From Azospirillum agricola (GTDB taxonomy: Bacteria; Pseudomonadota; Alphaproteobacteria; Azospirillales; Azospirillaceae): DNA of 64,000 nucleotides. Position numbers and translations under genes: made by a program. Within the stretch, counting starts at the first letter, position 1. Every line of letters begins with the position of its first letter. Under the pieces are notes generated by a model. It was not told where the DNA came from. It searched no databases and worked only from the letters and a program-made list of their open reading frames with translations. Shown here piece after piece: positions 7,737-16,695 of the stretch. Location of the stretch: positions 1 through 64,000 of the forward strand of contig NZ_JAGINM010000013.1 in the NCBI RefSeq assembly GCF_017876095.1, read 5' to 3'.

Positions 7737-9512
7737 ATGATGGCGGGTCTGGTGACGGTGGTGGTGCTGCTGGTGGCGATGGTCGTCGCCGTGCCGGTGG
7801 CGAAGCGGTTCGGATTCGGCGCGCCGCTCGGCTATCTCGCCGCCGGGCTGGCGGTGGGGCCGGCGGGGCTCGGGCTGGTCACCAACGTCGAGGCCATCGC
7901 CCACGCCTCCGAACTCGGCGTGGTGATGCTGCTGTTCCTGATCGGGCTGGAGCTGCGGCCGGCCCGCCTGTGGGTCATGCGCAAGTCGGTGCTGGGTCTG
8001 GGCGGCGCGCAGGTCGGCGTCACCGCGGCGCTGGTCGCCGGGCTGGGGATCGCGCTGCTCGGCCTGCCGGTGCCCGCCGCCCTGGTGATCGGCTTCGGGC
8101 TGGCGCTGTCCTCCACCGCCATGGCGCTGCCGATGCTGGCCGAGCGCGGGCTGCTCGCCAACCAGTCCGGGCGCAACGCCTTCTCCGTGCTGCTGTTCCA
8201 GGATCTCGCGATCATCCCGGCGGTGGCGCTGCTGCCGCTGCTCGGCAACGGTTCGGTTCCCGACGCCGATGGCGCCTGGGTCGCGGTCGCCAAGGCGGCG
8301 GCGGCCGTCGCCGTCGTGCTGGTCGGCGGGCGCTTCCTGCTGCGGCCGCTGTTCCGCATCGTCGACCGGGCGGGGACGCCGGAGATCTTCACGGCGACCG
8401 CCCTGCTGGTCGTCATCGGCACGGCGGTGCTGGTCGAGGAGGCCGGGCTGTCGATGTCGCTCGGCGCCTTCATGGCCGGCGTGCTGCTCTCCGACTCGGA
8501 GTACCGGCACGAGGTGCAGGCCGACATCCAGCCCTTCGAGGGGCTGCTGCTCGGGCTGTTCTTCGTTTCGGTCGGGATGGGGACCGATTTGCCGGCGCTG
8601 ATGGCGCAGCCGCTGCGCTTCGCCGCGCTGGCGCTCGGCGTGATGGCGGCCAAGGCGCTGGTCATGGTGGTCCTGGCGCGAGTCGCCGGGGTGCCGGTCG
8701 CCGGTGCCGTCCGCATGGGCGCGGTGCTGAGCCAGGGCGGCGAGTTCGGCTTCGTGCTGTTCGGGCTGGCGGTGGCCGGCGGCTCGATGACGCAGGAGCA
8801 GGCGTCGGCGGCGATGCTGGTGGTGACGCTGTCGATGATCGCCACCCCCTTCGTCTTCGCGGCGGCGGAGCGCTGGCTGGTGCCGCGCCTGCTCGCCAAG
8901 CCCAAGCGGCCGTTCGATTCCATCGCCGAGGACGGCTCGCCGGTCATCATCTGCGGCTTCGGCCGGGTCGGGCAGGTGGTCGGGCGCGTGCTGCGGATGC
9001 GCGGCATTCCCTTCACCGCGCTGGAGAAGAACGCCGCCCAGGTCGATTTCGTGCGGAAGTTCGGCAACAAGGTCTATTACGGCGACCCGACCCGCGTGGA
9101 ACTGCTGCGCGCCGCCGGGGCGGAGAAGGCGCGCGTGCTGGTCGTCGCGCTGGCCGAGACCGAGGAATCGCTGCGCGTCGTCGAGGTGGCGCGGCGCCAT
9201 TTCCCCAACCTGACCCTGTTCGTCCGCGCCCGCAACCGCTGGCACGTCCACCAGCTGATGGACCGGGGCGTCGAAAACCCGGTGCGCGAGACCTTCGATT
9301 CGAGCCTGCGCCTGACCGCCGACGTGCTGCGCGAGCTTGGCGTCGCGGATGATGAGGTGGCGCGGACGATCGACACCTTCCGCGCCCACGACGAGCGCAC
9401 GCTGGTCCGCCAGCACGCCGTCCACCACGACGAGGGACGCCTGATCCAGACCACCCGGCAGGCGGCCGAGGAGCTGCAATCCCTCTTCGAGGCCGACCGC
9501 GCGGAGCGGTGA
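7737..9512 (+). CDS. CPA2-family monovalent cation:proton antiporter with RCK domain (Kef-type)
   Basis: A 591-residue inner-membrane antiporter. The N-terminal 385 residues hold about 12 hydrophobic segments of the Na+/H+ exchanger fold, with VMLLFLIGLELRP near 62 and GLALSSTAMALPMLAERGLL near 120. A cytoplasmic TrkA-N domain starts at about residue 400 with the Rossmann motif CGFGRVGQVVGRVL and a GDPTRVELLRAAGAEKA block. These features are those of KefB/KefC or YbaL-like K+ efflux proteins; without the glutathione-site details I do not assign B or C. Two adjacent ATGs (7737, 7740) are equally possible. Confidence 0.9.
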   Translation: MMAGLVTVVVLLVAMVVAVPVAKRFGFGAPLGYLAAGLAVGPAGLGLVTNVEAIAHASELGVVMLLFLIGLELRPARLWVMRKSVLGLGGAQVGVTAALVAGLGIALLGLPVPAALVIGFGLALSSTAMALPMLAERGLLANQSGRNAFSVLLFQDLAIIPAVALLPLLGNGSVPDADGAWVAVAKAAAAVAVVLVGGRFLLRPLFRIVDRAGTPEIFTATALLVVIGTAVLVEEAGLSMSLGAFMAGVLLSDSEYRHEVQADIQPFEGLLLGLFFVSVGMGTDLPALMAQPLRFAALALGVMAAKALVMVVLARVAGVPVAGAVRMGAVLSQGGEFGFVLFGLAVAGGSMTQEQASAAMLVVTLSMIATPFVFAAAERWLVPRLLAKPKRPFDSIAEDGSPVIICGFGRVGQVVGRVLRMRGIPFTALEKNAAQVDFVRKFGNKVYYGDPTRVELLRAAGAEKARVLVVALAETEESLRVVEVARRHFPNLTLFVRARNRWHVHQLMDRGVENPVRETFDSSLRLTADVLRELGVADDEVARTIDTFRAHDERTLVRQHAVHHDEGRLIQTTRQAAEELQSLFEADRAER

Positions 9513-9542
9513 TCCGGCGCGCGGCGGTCAGTTTTCCGCCGA

Positions 9543-10340
9543 TCAGCCGATCAGCAGGCTGTCGTCGCTGATCTCCGCCCCGCCGCGCTGCCTGGCGAAC
9601 AGCGCCAGCAGATGCGGCACGTCGAGCCCGGCGCGCTCCTCCCCCGCCACGTCGAGGACGATGCGGCCCTCGTGCAGCATCAGCGTGCGGTCGCCGTAAT
9701 CGAGCGCCTGCCGCATCGAATGAATCACCATCAGCGTGGTCAGCCGGTTCTCGCGGACGATCCGCCGGGTCAGGTCGAGCACGAAGTCGGCGGTGGCCGG
9801 GTCGAGCGCGGCCGTGTGCTCGTCGAGCAGCAGGATCTTCGAGCCGGCCAGCGCGGCCATCAGCAGGCTCACCGCCTGCCGCTGCCCGCCCGACAGCAGC
9901 CCCATGCGGTCCTGCAAGCGGGTCTCCAGCCCGAGCCCGAGCGCGGCGATGCGCTCCTGGAAGCCGCGCCGCCGGTCGCCGCCGAGCGCCAGGGCCAGCC
10001 CGCGCCGTCGCCCGCGCGCGGCGGCCAGCGCCATGTTCTCCTCGATGGTCAGCGCGGCGCAGCTTCCGGCCATCGGGTCCTGGAAGACGCGGGCGACGAG
10101 CCCGGCGCGGCGCGGCGTGTCCCAGCGGGTGACGTCGGTGTCGTCGATGGCGATGCGGCCCCGCTCGGCCAGCACGTCGCCGGCCAGCGCGCCGAGGAAG
10201 GTGGATTTGCCGGCCCCGTTGGAACCGATCACCGTGACGAACTGGCCCTCCGGGATGGTCAGGTCGATGCCGCGCAGCGCGTGCTTCTCCAGCGGCGTGC
10301 CGCGCCCGAAGGTGACGTGGATGTCCTGGACGGCGATCAT
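9543..10340 (-). CDS. ABC transporter ATP-binding protein (COG1101 type)
   Basis: A 265-residue ATPase with Walker A GSNGAGKST (39-47), Q-loop in ARVFQDP, signature LSGGQRQ and Walker B ILLLDEH, followed by the H-loop VIHS. It energises the importer formed with the next two genes. The start ATG at 10340 overlaps the permease stop (ATGA), so translation is coupled. The long upstream in-frame ORF is a shadow of the permease. The substrate is not evident from this subunit; systems of this type include tryptophan/tyrosine transporters. Confidence 0.92.
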   Translation of the reverse strand: MIAVQDIHVTFGRGTPLEKHALRGIDLTIPEGQFVTVIGSNGAGKSTFLGALAGDVLAERGRIAIDDTDVTRWDTPRRAGLVARVFQDPMAGSCAALTIEENMALAAARGRRRGLALALGGDRRRGFQERIAALGLGLETRLQDRMGLLSGGQRQAVSLLMAALAGSKILLLDEHTAALDPATADFVLDLTRRIVRENRLTTLMVIHSMRQALDYGDRTLMLHEGRIVLDVAGEERAGLDVPHLLALFARQRGGAEISDDSLLIG

Positions 10341-11242
10341 CTTGCGGCACTCCCGCCGGTTTTCCGGACGCCGGCTTTCGCTTTCAGGCGCGGCAGGATC
10401 AGCGCGACGGCGACCAGCAGCGCCGTGACGAGGTTGAGGTCGGAGGCCTGCAACCCGATGGCGTCGGCCGACAGCGCGAACTGCACCGCCAGCCGGTAGA
10501 GGATCGAGCCGGCGACGCAGCCGACCAGCATCAGCGCCAGCCCGCGGGCCGGCAGCACCGTCTCGCCGACGATGACGGCGGCCAGCCCGACGACGATGGT
10601 GCCGATGCCGGTGGTGACGTCGGCGAAGCCGTTGGTCTGGGCGAACAGCGCGCCGGCCAGCCCGCACAGCGCGTTGGACAGCGCGATGCCGGCGTAGACA
10701 TGGGCGTCGGTGTCGATGCCCTGGGCGCGGGCCATCCGCGCGTTGACCCCGGTCGCCCGCATCGCCAGCCCGAACTCGCTGGCGAGGAAGCGGGCCAGCA
10801 GCGCGACCACCGCCGCGACGATGACCAGCACCACCAGCGGCCGCACGATGTGGTCGGGGATCCCCAGCCCGTAGAAGGGCGTCAGCACCGTGTCCTGCAT
10901 CAGCAGCGCCACGTTCGGCCGCCCCATCACCCGCAGGTTCACGGAGAACAGCGCGATCATCGTCAGGATGCTGGCGAGCAGGTGCAGGATCTTGAAGCGC
11001 ACGTTCAGCAGCGCCGTGACCAGCCCGGCCGCCGCCCCGGCCAGCGCCGCCGCGAGGCTGGCCAGCCAGGGGTTGACCCCGGCGATCAGCAGCACGGCGC
11101 AGACGGCGGCCCCCAGCGGGAAGCTGCCGTCGACGGTCAGGTCGGGGAAGTCGAGGACGCGGAAGGACAGGAACACGCCGACGGCGACCAGCGCGTAGAC
11201 GAGTCCGATCTCGACGGCGCCGAAGAGGGCGATTTCACTCAT
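10337..11242 (-). CDS. ABC transporter permease (COG4120 type)
   Basis: A 301-residue integral membrane protein with about nine hydrophobic segments, related to the branched-chain amino acid permease fold. SFRVLDFPDLTVDGSFPLGAA near the N-terminus is typical of permeases that partner an ABC_sub_bind protein. It lies between the binding-protein gene upstream and the ATPase downstream. Between the binding-protein stop and this start is a 130-base GC-rich inverted repeat that may lower permease expression relative to the binding protein. Confidence 0.92.
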   Translation of the reverse strand: MSEIALFGAVEIGLVYALVAVGVFLSFRVLDFPDLTVDGSFPLGAAVCAVLLIAGVNPWLASLAAALAGAAAGLVTALLNVRFKILHLLASILTMIALFSVNLRVMGRPNVALLMQDTVLTPFYGLGIPDHIVRPLVVLVIVAAVVALLARFLASEFGLAMRATGVNARMARAQGIDTDAHVYAGIALSNALCGLAGALFAQTNGFADVTTGIGTIVVGLAAVIVGETVLPARGLALMLVGCVAGSILYRLAVQFALSADAIGLQASDLNLVTALLVAVALILPRLKAKAGVRKTGGSAAR

Positions 11243-11260
11243 GGGGGAGGGTGCTTGGTG

Positions 11261-11390
11261 TTGGAAGGCACTTGCCCCCACCCCGACCCTCCCCCGCTGG
11301 GCGGGGGAGGGGGATTGCGCAGGAGCTTCGCGGAAGGACGGCGGAGTTCCCTCTCCCGCCCGGCGGGGGAGGGGTAGGGTGGGGGTCCAA
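11261..11390. repeat. Large GC-rich inverted repeat inside the ABC operon
   Basis: Left copy (from 11261: TTGGA, then CCCCCACCCCGACCCTCCCCC) and right copy (ending TCCAA at 11390) are near-perfect reverse complements. Each half also folds on itself, for example CCCTCCCCCGC-TGG-GCGGGGGAGGG at 11287-11311. It lies between the binding-protein stop and the permease start. A related hairpin occurs at 55586-55614. Confidence 0.75.
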
Positions 11391-11392
11391 CG

Positions 11393-12373
11393 TTACTGCC
11401 CGACGACCTTCGTCGCCCGCTTGACCAGCGCGTCCGGCAGGGTCAGCCCCATCGCCGCCGCCGATTTCGGGTTCACCACCAGATCGGTCCCCTTGGCGTT
11501 GCCGACCGGGATGTCGCCCGGCTTCTCGCCCTTCAGCACGCGGGCGACGATCTCGCCGGTCTGCTTGCCGACCTGGAGATAGTCGAAGCCGATCGAGGCC
11601 GCCGTGCCGCGCCCGACGCTGTCGGTGTCGCCGGAGAAGACCGGCAGCTTGGCCTGCTGGCCGACCGCGACCACGCTTTCCAGCGCCGACACCACCGTGT
11701 TGTCGAGCGGGATGTAGACCGCGTCCACCTTGCCGACGAGGCTGCGCGCCGCCGGCTGGGCGTCGGACGATTTCGGCACCGACGCCTCGACCACCGAGAA
11801 GCCGGCCTTGGCGGCCTCCTCCTTGAACAGCTTGACCAGCGTCACCGAGTTCGGTTCACCGGGGTTGTAGAGCACGCCGAGCCGCTTGGCCGCCGGCAGG
11901 ACCTCGCGGATCAGCCCGACATGGGCGGCGATCGGCGACAGGTCGGACAGGCCGGTGATGTTGCCGCCGGGCTTGTCGAGATTCTTGACGAGCTGGGCGC
12001 CGGCCGGGTCGGTCACGGCGGTGAAGACCACCGGGATGTCGCGCGTCGCCGCCGCCACCGCCTGGGCCGAGGGGGTGGAGATCGGCACGATGACGTCCGG
12101 CCTCGACCCGGCGAACTGGCGGGCGATCTGCGCGGCGGTGGCCGGGTTGCCCTGCGCGCTCTGGTATTCGACCTTCAGGTTCTCGCCGGGGGTGAAGCCG
12201 GCGGCCTTCAGCGCCTCGACCACGCCGTCGCGGGTGGCGTCGAGCGCCGGATGCTGGACGATGGCGGTGATGGCGACGGTCCTGGTTTGCGCCCAGGCGA
12301 CGGTCGGGGCGGCGACGGGGGCCGAGAGCGCGGCCAGCGCGACCGCGGCGCACAACAGGCGGGGGAAGGTCAT
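11393..12373 (-). CDS. ABC transporter substrate-binding protein (ABC_sub_bind family)
   Basis: A 326-residue periplasmic binding protein of the COG2984/ABC_sub_bind family (TrpX-like). A signal peptide of about 29 residues ends in TVAWAQ. The first lobe begins TRTVAITAIVQHPALDATRDG, typical of this family, and later motifs include DVIVPISTPSAQAVAAATRDIPVVFTAVTDP (read in parts) and YIPLDNTVVSALESVV. Known members bind aromatic amino acids, but the ligand here cannot be fixed. The ATG at 12373 has AGGAGA nine bases upstream and is preferred over an ATG 33 bases earlier. Confidence 0.9.
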   Translation of the reverse strand: MTFPRLLCAAVALAALSAPVAAPTVAWAQTRTVAITAIVQHPALDATRDGVVEALKAAGFTPGENLKVEYQSAQGNPATAAQIARQFAGSRPDVIVPISTPSAQAVAAATRDIPVVFTAVTDPAGAQLVKNLDKPGGNITGLSDLSPIAAHVGLIREVLPAAKRLGVLYNPGEPNSVTLVKLFKEEAAKAGFSVVEASVPKSSDAQPAARSLVGKVDAVYIPLDNTVVSALESVVAVGQQAKLPVFSGDTDSVGRGTAASIGFDYLQVGKQTGEIVARVLKGEKPGDIPVGNAKGTDLVVNPKSAAAMGLTLPDALVKRATKVVGQ

Positions 12374-12448
12374 GGCGTCGTCTCTCCTGCGGAACGGCAA
12401 AGCCATCCCCTAGACCGGGGGCGCGCCGCCGTCAACGGCGCGCCGGCC

Positions 12449-12504
12449 GCGCAGCGCAGGAAAGAGCCGCGCAGCGCAGGAAAGGCTCGCGCAGCGCAGG
12501 AAAG
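12449..12504. repeat. Tandem repeat with exact 20-bp period (three copies)
   Basis: GCAGCGCAGGAAAG recurs at 12451, 12471 and 12491, each copy followed by six variable bases. It lies in the 207-base gap between the divergent binding-protein and DUF983 genes, where direct repeats could bind a regulator or simply be slippage products. Confidence 0.7.
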
Positions 12505-12580
12505 CCCGCGGCGAATGGCCCTTCGGGTTGGTGCTGGATTGGAAAGAGCCTATATTGCGGGCAACACGGAAGGATAGGGC

Positions 12581-12958
12581 ATGATCGCGAGCACCACGCC
12601 GGCACCCTCGAAATTCGTCGCGTCGCTGCGCGGTCTGATCGGCCGCTGCCCCAACTGCGGGCAGGGGCGGCTGCTGCGCAACTACCTGAAGCCGGTGGAG
12701 GCGTGCTCGGCCTGCGGCGAAGCCTACGGCCACCTGCGCGCCGACGACGCGCCGCCCTGGATGACGATCCTGATCGTCGGCCACGTCGTCATCCCGGCGC
12801 TGCTCAGCGTCGAGCAGAGCTACGAGCCGCCGACCTGGGTGCACATGGCGGTCTGGCCGCTGCTGTCGCTGCTGATGACGCTGGTCCTGCTGCCGCGCTG
12901 CAAGGGGCTGGTGCTGGGGCTGCTGTGGAGCACCGGCGCGCCCGGGTCGGAGCGGTAA
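12581..12958 (+). CDS. DUF983 family membrane protein
   Basis: A 125-residue protein of the DUF983 family. The N-terminus carries two zinc-ribbon-like pairs, CPNC (near 24) and CSAC (near 44), followed by two transmembrane segments (about 64-84 and 88-110). Family members are often found near cytochrome oxidase assembly genes in alphaproteobacteria, but no such neighbour exists here and the function is unknown. The start fits GGAAGG eight bases upstream. Confidence 0.85.
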   Translation: MIASTTPAPSKFVASLRGLIGRCPNCGQGRLLRNYLKPVEACSACGEAYGHLRADDAPPWMTILIVGHVVIPALLSVEQSYEPPTWVHMAVWPLLSLLMTLVLLPRCKGLVLGLLWSTGAPGSER

Positions 12959-12997
12959 AAAGCCTCCCCCCTGTCAGTGCCTTCCGTCTCCGCCCCC

Positions 12998-13032
12998 TCC
13001 GTCATGCCCATGTCGAGCACGGGCATGACGGA
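12998..13032. repeat. REP-like palindrome (12-bp arms)
   Basis: TCCGTCATGCCC and its inverted copy GGGCATGACGGA flank an 11-base loop. A second, outer pair CCTTCCG (12981) and CGGAAGG (13034) extends the symmetry. It sits between convergent genes and is related to the elements at 501 and 3466. Confidence 0.65.
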
Positions 13033-13060
13033 TCGGAAGGCGGTTGCTCACGCGTGAGGG

Positions 13061-14230
13061 TTACTGCACCACGATGCGCGGCGCGGCGCGACCGCCGGCG
13101 CCCGGCCCGCCGATCTTCTCCCACAGGCGGGCGGCGATGCGGCGGTAGGTCTGCGCGTGCTCCGAATCGGGCTGCGACACGACGATCGGCTGGCCCTGGT
13201 CGGAGGTCTCGCGGATCGACAGGTGCAGCGGCATTTCGCCGAGGAACTCCATGCCGAGGTCGGCCGCTTCCTTGCGGGCGCCGCCGTGGCTGAAGATGTC
13301 GGTGCGGTGGTTGCAGTTCGGGCAGCAGAAATAGCTCATGTTCTCGATGATGCCCAGCACCGGCACGTCGACCCGGCGGAACATGTTCAGCCCCTTGCGG
13401 GCGTCGAGCAGGGCGATGTCCTGCGGCGTCGAGACGATGACGGCGCCCGCCAGCGGCACCTGCTGCGCCATGGTGAGCTGCGCGTCGCCGGTGCCCGGCG
13501 GCATGTCGACCACCAGCACGTCGAGATCGCCCCAGTTCACGTCGCGCAGCATCTGCTGGAGCGCGCTCATCACCATCGGGCCGCGCCAGATCATCGGCGT
13601 GTCCTCGGCGACCAGGAAGCCCATGGACATCACCTTGACGCCGTAATTCTCCATCGGTTCCAGGCGCTTGCCGTCCGGGCTGTTGGGCCGGCCGGAGATG
13701 CCCATCATGCGCGGCATCGACGGCCCGTAGATGTCGGCGTCGAGCAGCCCGACCCGCTGGCCGTTGGCCGCCAGCGCCAGCGCCAGATTGACCGAGGTGG
13801 TCGATTTGCCGACGCCGCCCTTGCCGGACGCGACCGCGACGATCGCCTTCACGCCGGGAACCAGCGGCTTCTGCTCCTGTGCGCCATGGGCCGCGCCATG
13901 GGCGTGGCCGTGCCCGCCGGGGCCGTGGCTGTGCCCGTGGCCCTGCTGGGGGGCCGGCCTGGGCGCCGCCTGCGGGCCGCCGCGGTGGGCGGTGAGCACG
14001 GCCGTCACCGACAGGACGCCGGGCAGGGCCTCCACCGCCTTTTCGGCGGCATGGCGCACCGGCTCGGCCTGGGCGCCGCGCTTGGGGTCGACCTCGATGG
14101 AAAAGGCGACGTGCCCGTCGCGCACCACCAGACCCGACAACATGCCGAGGCTGACGATGTCGCCGCCCCGGTCGGGGTCGATGACGGACTTCAGCGCCGC
14201 CATCACTTGAGCTTCGCCGATCTGCGCCAT
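13061..14230 (-). CDS. Iron-sulfur cluster carrier protein Mrp/ApbC (P-loop ATPase)
   Basis: A 389-residue Mrp/ApbC/Ind1-type protein, a cytosolic ATPase that binds and transfers Fe-S clusters. Residues 1-85 form a DUF59 (MIP18-like) domain. A His/Gly-rich linker with seven His occupies 97-116. The P-loop domain begins with SGKGGVGKS (135-143, deviant Walker A), and CPNC (303-306) is the cluster-binding CxxC. The mitochondrial homologue Ind1 is needed for complex I assembly; a full complex I operon lies 15 kb away. The ATG at 14230 is the family start. Confidence 0.93.
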   Translation of the reverse strand: MAQIGEAQVMAALKSVIDPDRGGDIVSLGMLSGLVVRDGHVAFSIEVDPKRGAQAEPVRHAAEKAVEALPGVLSVTAVLTAHRGGPQAAPRPAPQQGHGHSHGPGGHGHAHGAAHGAQEQKPLVPGVKAIVAVASGKGGVGKSTTSVNLALALAANGQRVGLLDADIYGPSMPRMMGISGRPNSPDGKRLEPMENYGVKVMSMGFLVAEDTPMIWRGPMVMSALQQMLRDVNWGDLDVLVVDMPPGTGDAQLTMAQQVPLAGAVIVSTPQDIALLDARKGLNMFRRVDVPVLGIIENMSYFCCPNCNHRTDIFSHGGARKEAADLGMEFLGEMPLHLSIRETSDQGQPIVVSQPDSEHAQTYRRIAARLWEKIGGPGAGGRAAPRIVVQ

Positions 14231-14396
14231 GGTTGAAAACTCCGCTGCCTTCCCGATATTGGGCGGATATCCAATGGTGGAATCCTCTCCGAAGGGAGGG
14301 GCACTATAGGACCGTTCGTCGAGAATGGACAAGGGAAGGGGGCCTAGCATCCCGCATCCCGAAACAGTGAGCACGACATAAGGGGGATCGAAGCGT

Positions 14397-15599
14397 ATGC
14401 CGTGGAACAATCAAGGCGGGGGCGGCGGTGGCGGCCCCTGGGGGCCTCCGCCGGGCGGCAACAACGGCCCGAACAACCCCTGGGGGCGTCCCCCCGGTGG
14501 CGGCGGCGGTGGCGGCGGTGGCCCCACGCCTCCCGACCTTGAGGATCTGCTGCGGCGCAGCCAGGACCGCCTGCGCCGCGCCATGCCCGGCGGTTTCGGC
14601 AGCGGGCGCGGCGTTGCGCTGGTCGTCGGCGTGCTGGCGCTGATCTGGCTGGCCAGCGGCATCTACCGCGTCGAGGCCGACGAGCAGGGCGTGGTCATGC
14701 GCTTCGGCGAATGGACGCGCACCGAGCAGCCCGGCCTGCGCTACCGGCTGCCGTCGCCGATCGAGACGGTGCTGCTGCCCAAGGTGACGCGCGTCAACCG
14801 CATCGAGGTCGGCTACCGCTCGGCCGGCGACGGGCGACGCGGCGACCGCGACGTGCCCGACGAATCGCTGATGCTGACCGGCGACGAGAACATCGTCGAC
14901 ATCGACTTCACGGTCTTCTGGGTCATCAAGGACGCCGGCAACTTCCTGTTCAAGATCCGCGATCCGGAATCGACGGTGAAGAAGGCCGCCGAGAGCGCCA
15001 TGCGCGAGGTGATCGGCCGCACCGACCTGCAACCCGCCCTGACCGAGGCGCGCCAGCAGATCGAAACCTCGACCACCCAGCTCCTCCAGGCCATGCTCGA
15101 CGAGTACCAGTCGGGCATCCAGATCACCCAGGTGCAGTTGCAGAAGGCCGACCCCCCGGCCCCGGTCATCGACGCCTTCAACGACGTGCAGCGCGCCCGC
15201 GCCGACCGCGAGCGTGCCCGCAACGAGGCCGAGACCTACCGCAACGACATCATCCCGCGCGCCCGCGGCGAGGTCGAGCGGCTGGTGCAGGAAGCCTCCG
15301 CCTACCGCGAGCAGGTCGTCAGCCTGGCCCAGGGCGACGCCGACCGCTTCCGCAAGGTGTACGAGGCCTACGCGCTGTCCAAGGACGTCGTCGCCAAGCG
15401 CATGTATCTGGAGACGATGGAGGAGATCCTGCGCGGCCGGAACAAGATCATCGTCGACAGCGCGGCGCAGGGCGTCGTGCCCTACCTGCCGCTGAACCAG
15501 CTCACCCCGAATCCGGCGGCGCCCACCCAATCCGTTCCGGCGCGTCCGGCGGCCCCGCAGGCGGGGACGCCGGCCGCCCCCCAGCAGACCAACCGGTGA
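14397..15599 (+). CDS. hflK: FtsH protease modulator HflK
   Basis: A 400-residue SPFH/band-7 membrane protein that forms a large ring with HflC around FtsH and controls its access to membrane substrates. Residues 1-45 are extremely Gly/Pro/Asn-rich, a transmembrane segment spans about 72-90, and the SPFH domain follows (IYRVEADEQGVVMRFGEW). A long Ala/Glu/Arg coiled-coil region leads to a Pro-rich tail. It is divergent from mrp and is followed 13 bases later by hflC. Confidence 0.95.
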   Translation: MPWNNQGGGGGGGPWGPPPGGNNGPNNPWGRPPGGGGGGGGGPTPPDLEDLLRRSQDRLRRAMPGGFGSGRGVALVVGVLALIWLASGIYRVEADEQGVVMRFGEWTRTEQPGLRYRLPSPIETVLLPKVTRVNRIEVGYRSAGDGRRGDRDVPDESLMLTGDENIVDIDFTVFWVIKDAGNFLFKIRDPESTVKKAAESAMREVIGRTDLQPALTEARQQIETSTTQLLQAMLDEYQSGIQITQVQLQKADPPAPVIDAFNDVQRARADRERARNEAETYRNDIIPRARGEVERLVQEASAYREQVVSLAQGDADRFRKVYEAYALSKDVVAKRMYLETMEEILRGRNKIIVDSAAQGVVPYLPLNQLTPNPAAPTQSVPARPAAPQAGTPAAPQQTNR

Positions 15600-15612
15600 G
15601 GAGGGACGCACC

Positions 15613-16488
15613 ATGAACCGCACTCTCACCGCCATCGGCCTCGGCGTCGTCGTCCTCGGCGTGCTCATCAGCTCGTCGGTCTTCACGGTCAACGAGGCGC
15701 AGCAGGCGCTGGTCCTCCAGTTCGGCGAGCCGCGCCGCGTCATCCGCGAGCCCGGCCTGAAGTTCAAGGTCCCCTTCATCCAGGAGGTCCGGATCCTCGA
15801 CCGCCGCGTGCTCGACCTCGACCCGCCGGTGGAACAGGTCATCCTGGCCGACCAGAAGCGCCTCGACGTCGACGCCTTCGCCCGCTACCGCATCCACGAC
15901 CCGCTGCGCTTCTACCAAACGGCGGGGACGGAGGCGGTCGCGGAGACCCGCATGAACGCCACCGTCAACTCGGCGCTGCGCCGCGTGCTCGGCAACGTCA
16001 CGGTGCTGGCCGTGCTGTCCGACGAGCGCGCCAAGATCATGAACGACATCAAGGTGCAGGTGAACGGCGAGGCGCAGCGCTTCGGCATCGAGATCGTCGA
16101 CGTCCGCATCCGCCGCGCCGACCTGCCGGAGGAGACCAGCCAGTCGATCTTCTCCCGCATGCGCTCCGAGCGCGAGCGCGAGGCCGCCGAGGCCCGCGCC
16201 CAGGGCCAGGAGCAGGCGCAGCAGATCCGCTCGCGCGCCGAGCGCGAACGCACGGTGATCGTCGCCGAGGCGCAGCGCGACGCGCAGATCCTGCGCGGCG
16301 AGGGCGACAACACCGCGCTGAAGCTGATCGCCGAGGCGACCGGGGCTGACCCCGAGTTCTACGGGTTCTACCGCTCGCTGGAAGCCTACCGGAAGGCGCT
16401 GAACAAGGACGACACCACCATGGTGCTGTCGCCGAACGGCGAGTTCTTCCGTTATTTCGGAGCGCCGGCGGCCCAGCCGGCCCGCTGA
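15613..16488 (+). CDS. hflC: FtsH protease modulator HflC
   Basis: A 291-residue partner of HflK. One N-terminal transmembrane segment (about 4-22) is followed by the SPFH domain (VNEAQQALVLQFGEPRRV) and a charged coiled-coil (about 175-235) rich in RERE/EAEARA repeats. A GAGG-type ribosome site precedes the ATG in the 13-base gap after hflK, so the two are one operon. Most of the protein would lie in the periplasm. Confidence 0.95.
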   Translation: MNRTLTAIGLGVVVLGVLISSSVFTVNEAQQALVLQFGEPRRVIREPGLKFKVPFIQEVRILDRRVLDLDPPVEQVILADQKRLDVDAFARYRIHDPLRFYQTAGTEAVAETRMNATVNSALRRVLGNVTVLAVLSDERAKIMNDIKVQVNGEAQRFGIEIVDVRIRRADLPEETSQSIFSRMRSEREREAAEARAQGQEQAQQIRSRAERERTVIVAEAQRDAQILRGEGDNTALKLIAEATGADPEFYGFYRSLEAYRKALNKDDTTMVLSPNGEFFRYFGAPAAQPAR

Positions 16489-16500
16489 TGTGAAGCGTTC

Positions 16501-16541
16501 GGCCGGGTCCGCGCAGCACAGGGTGCCTGCCGGACCCGGCC
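16501..16541 (+). terminator. Strong hairpin after hflC
   Basis: GGCCGGGTCCG (16501-16511) and its perfect inverted copy (16531-16541) enclose a 19-base loop that can itself pair (GCAG/CTGC). There is no T-run, so it could act as a transcript-end stabiliser rather than an intrinsic terminator. The rest of the 207-base gap before degP shows nothing else. Confidence 0.5.
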
Positions 16542-16695
16542 TATGACGTCCGCGACCAAAAGTTCCTCACGCGTCGTCTGGACCGCCGCGCCATTTTGCG
16601 GCCATACTCCTGGCCCAACACTGGACCGGTCTACACAGATCCGGACTCCGCCGCCCAAGCCTAAGGCCGGCGATCCGGCAGGGAGAGCAGAGTCG

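Noticed and set aside
14258..14275. ATTGG-N8-CCAAT inverted repeat between mrp and hflK as an Fe-S regulator site
   Set aside because: Arms are only five bases and do not match a motif I can name with confidence.
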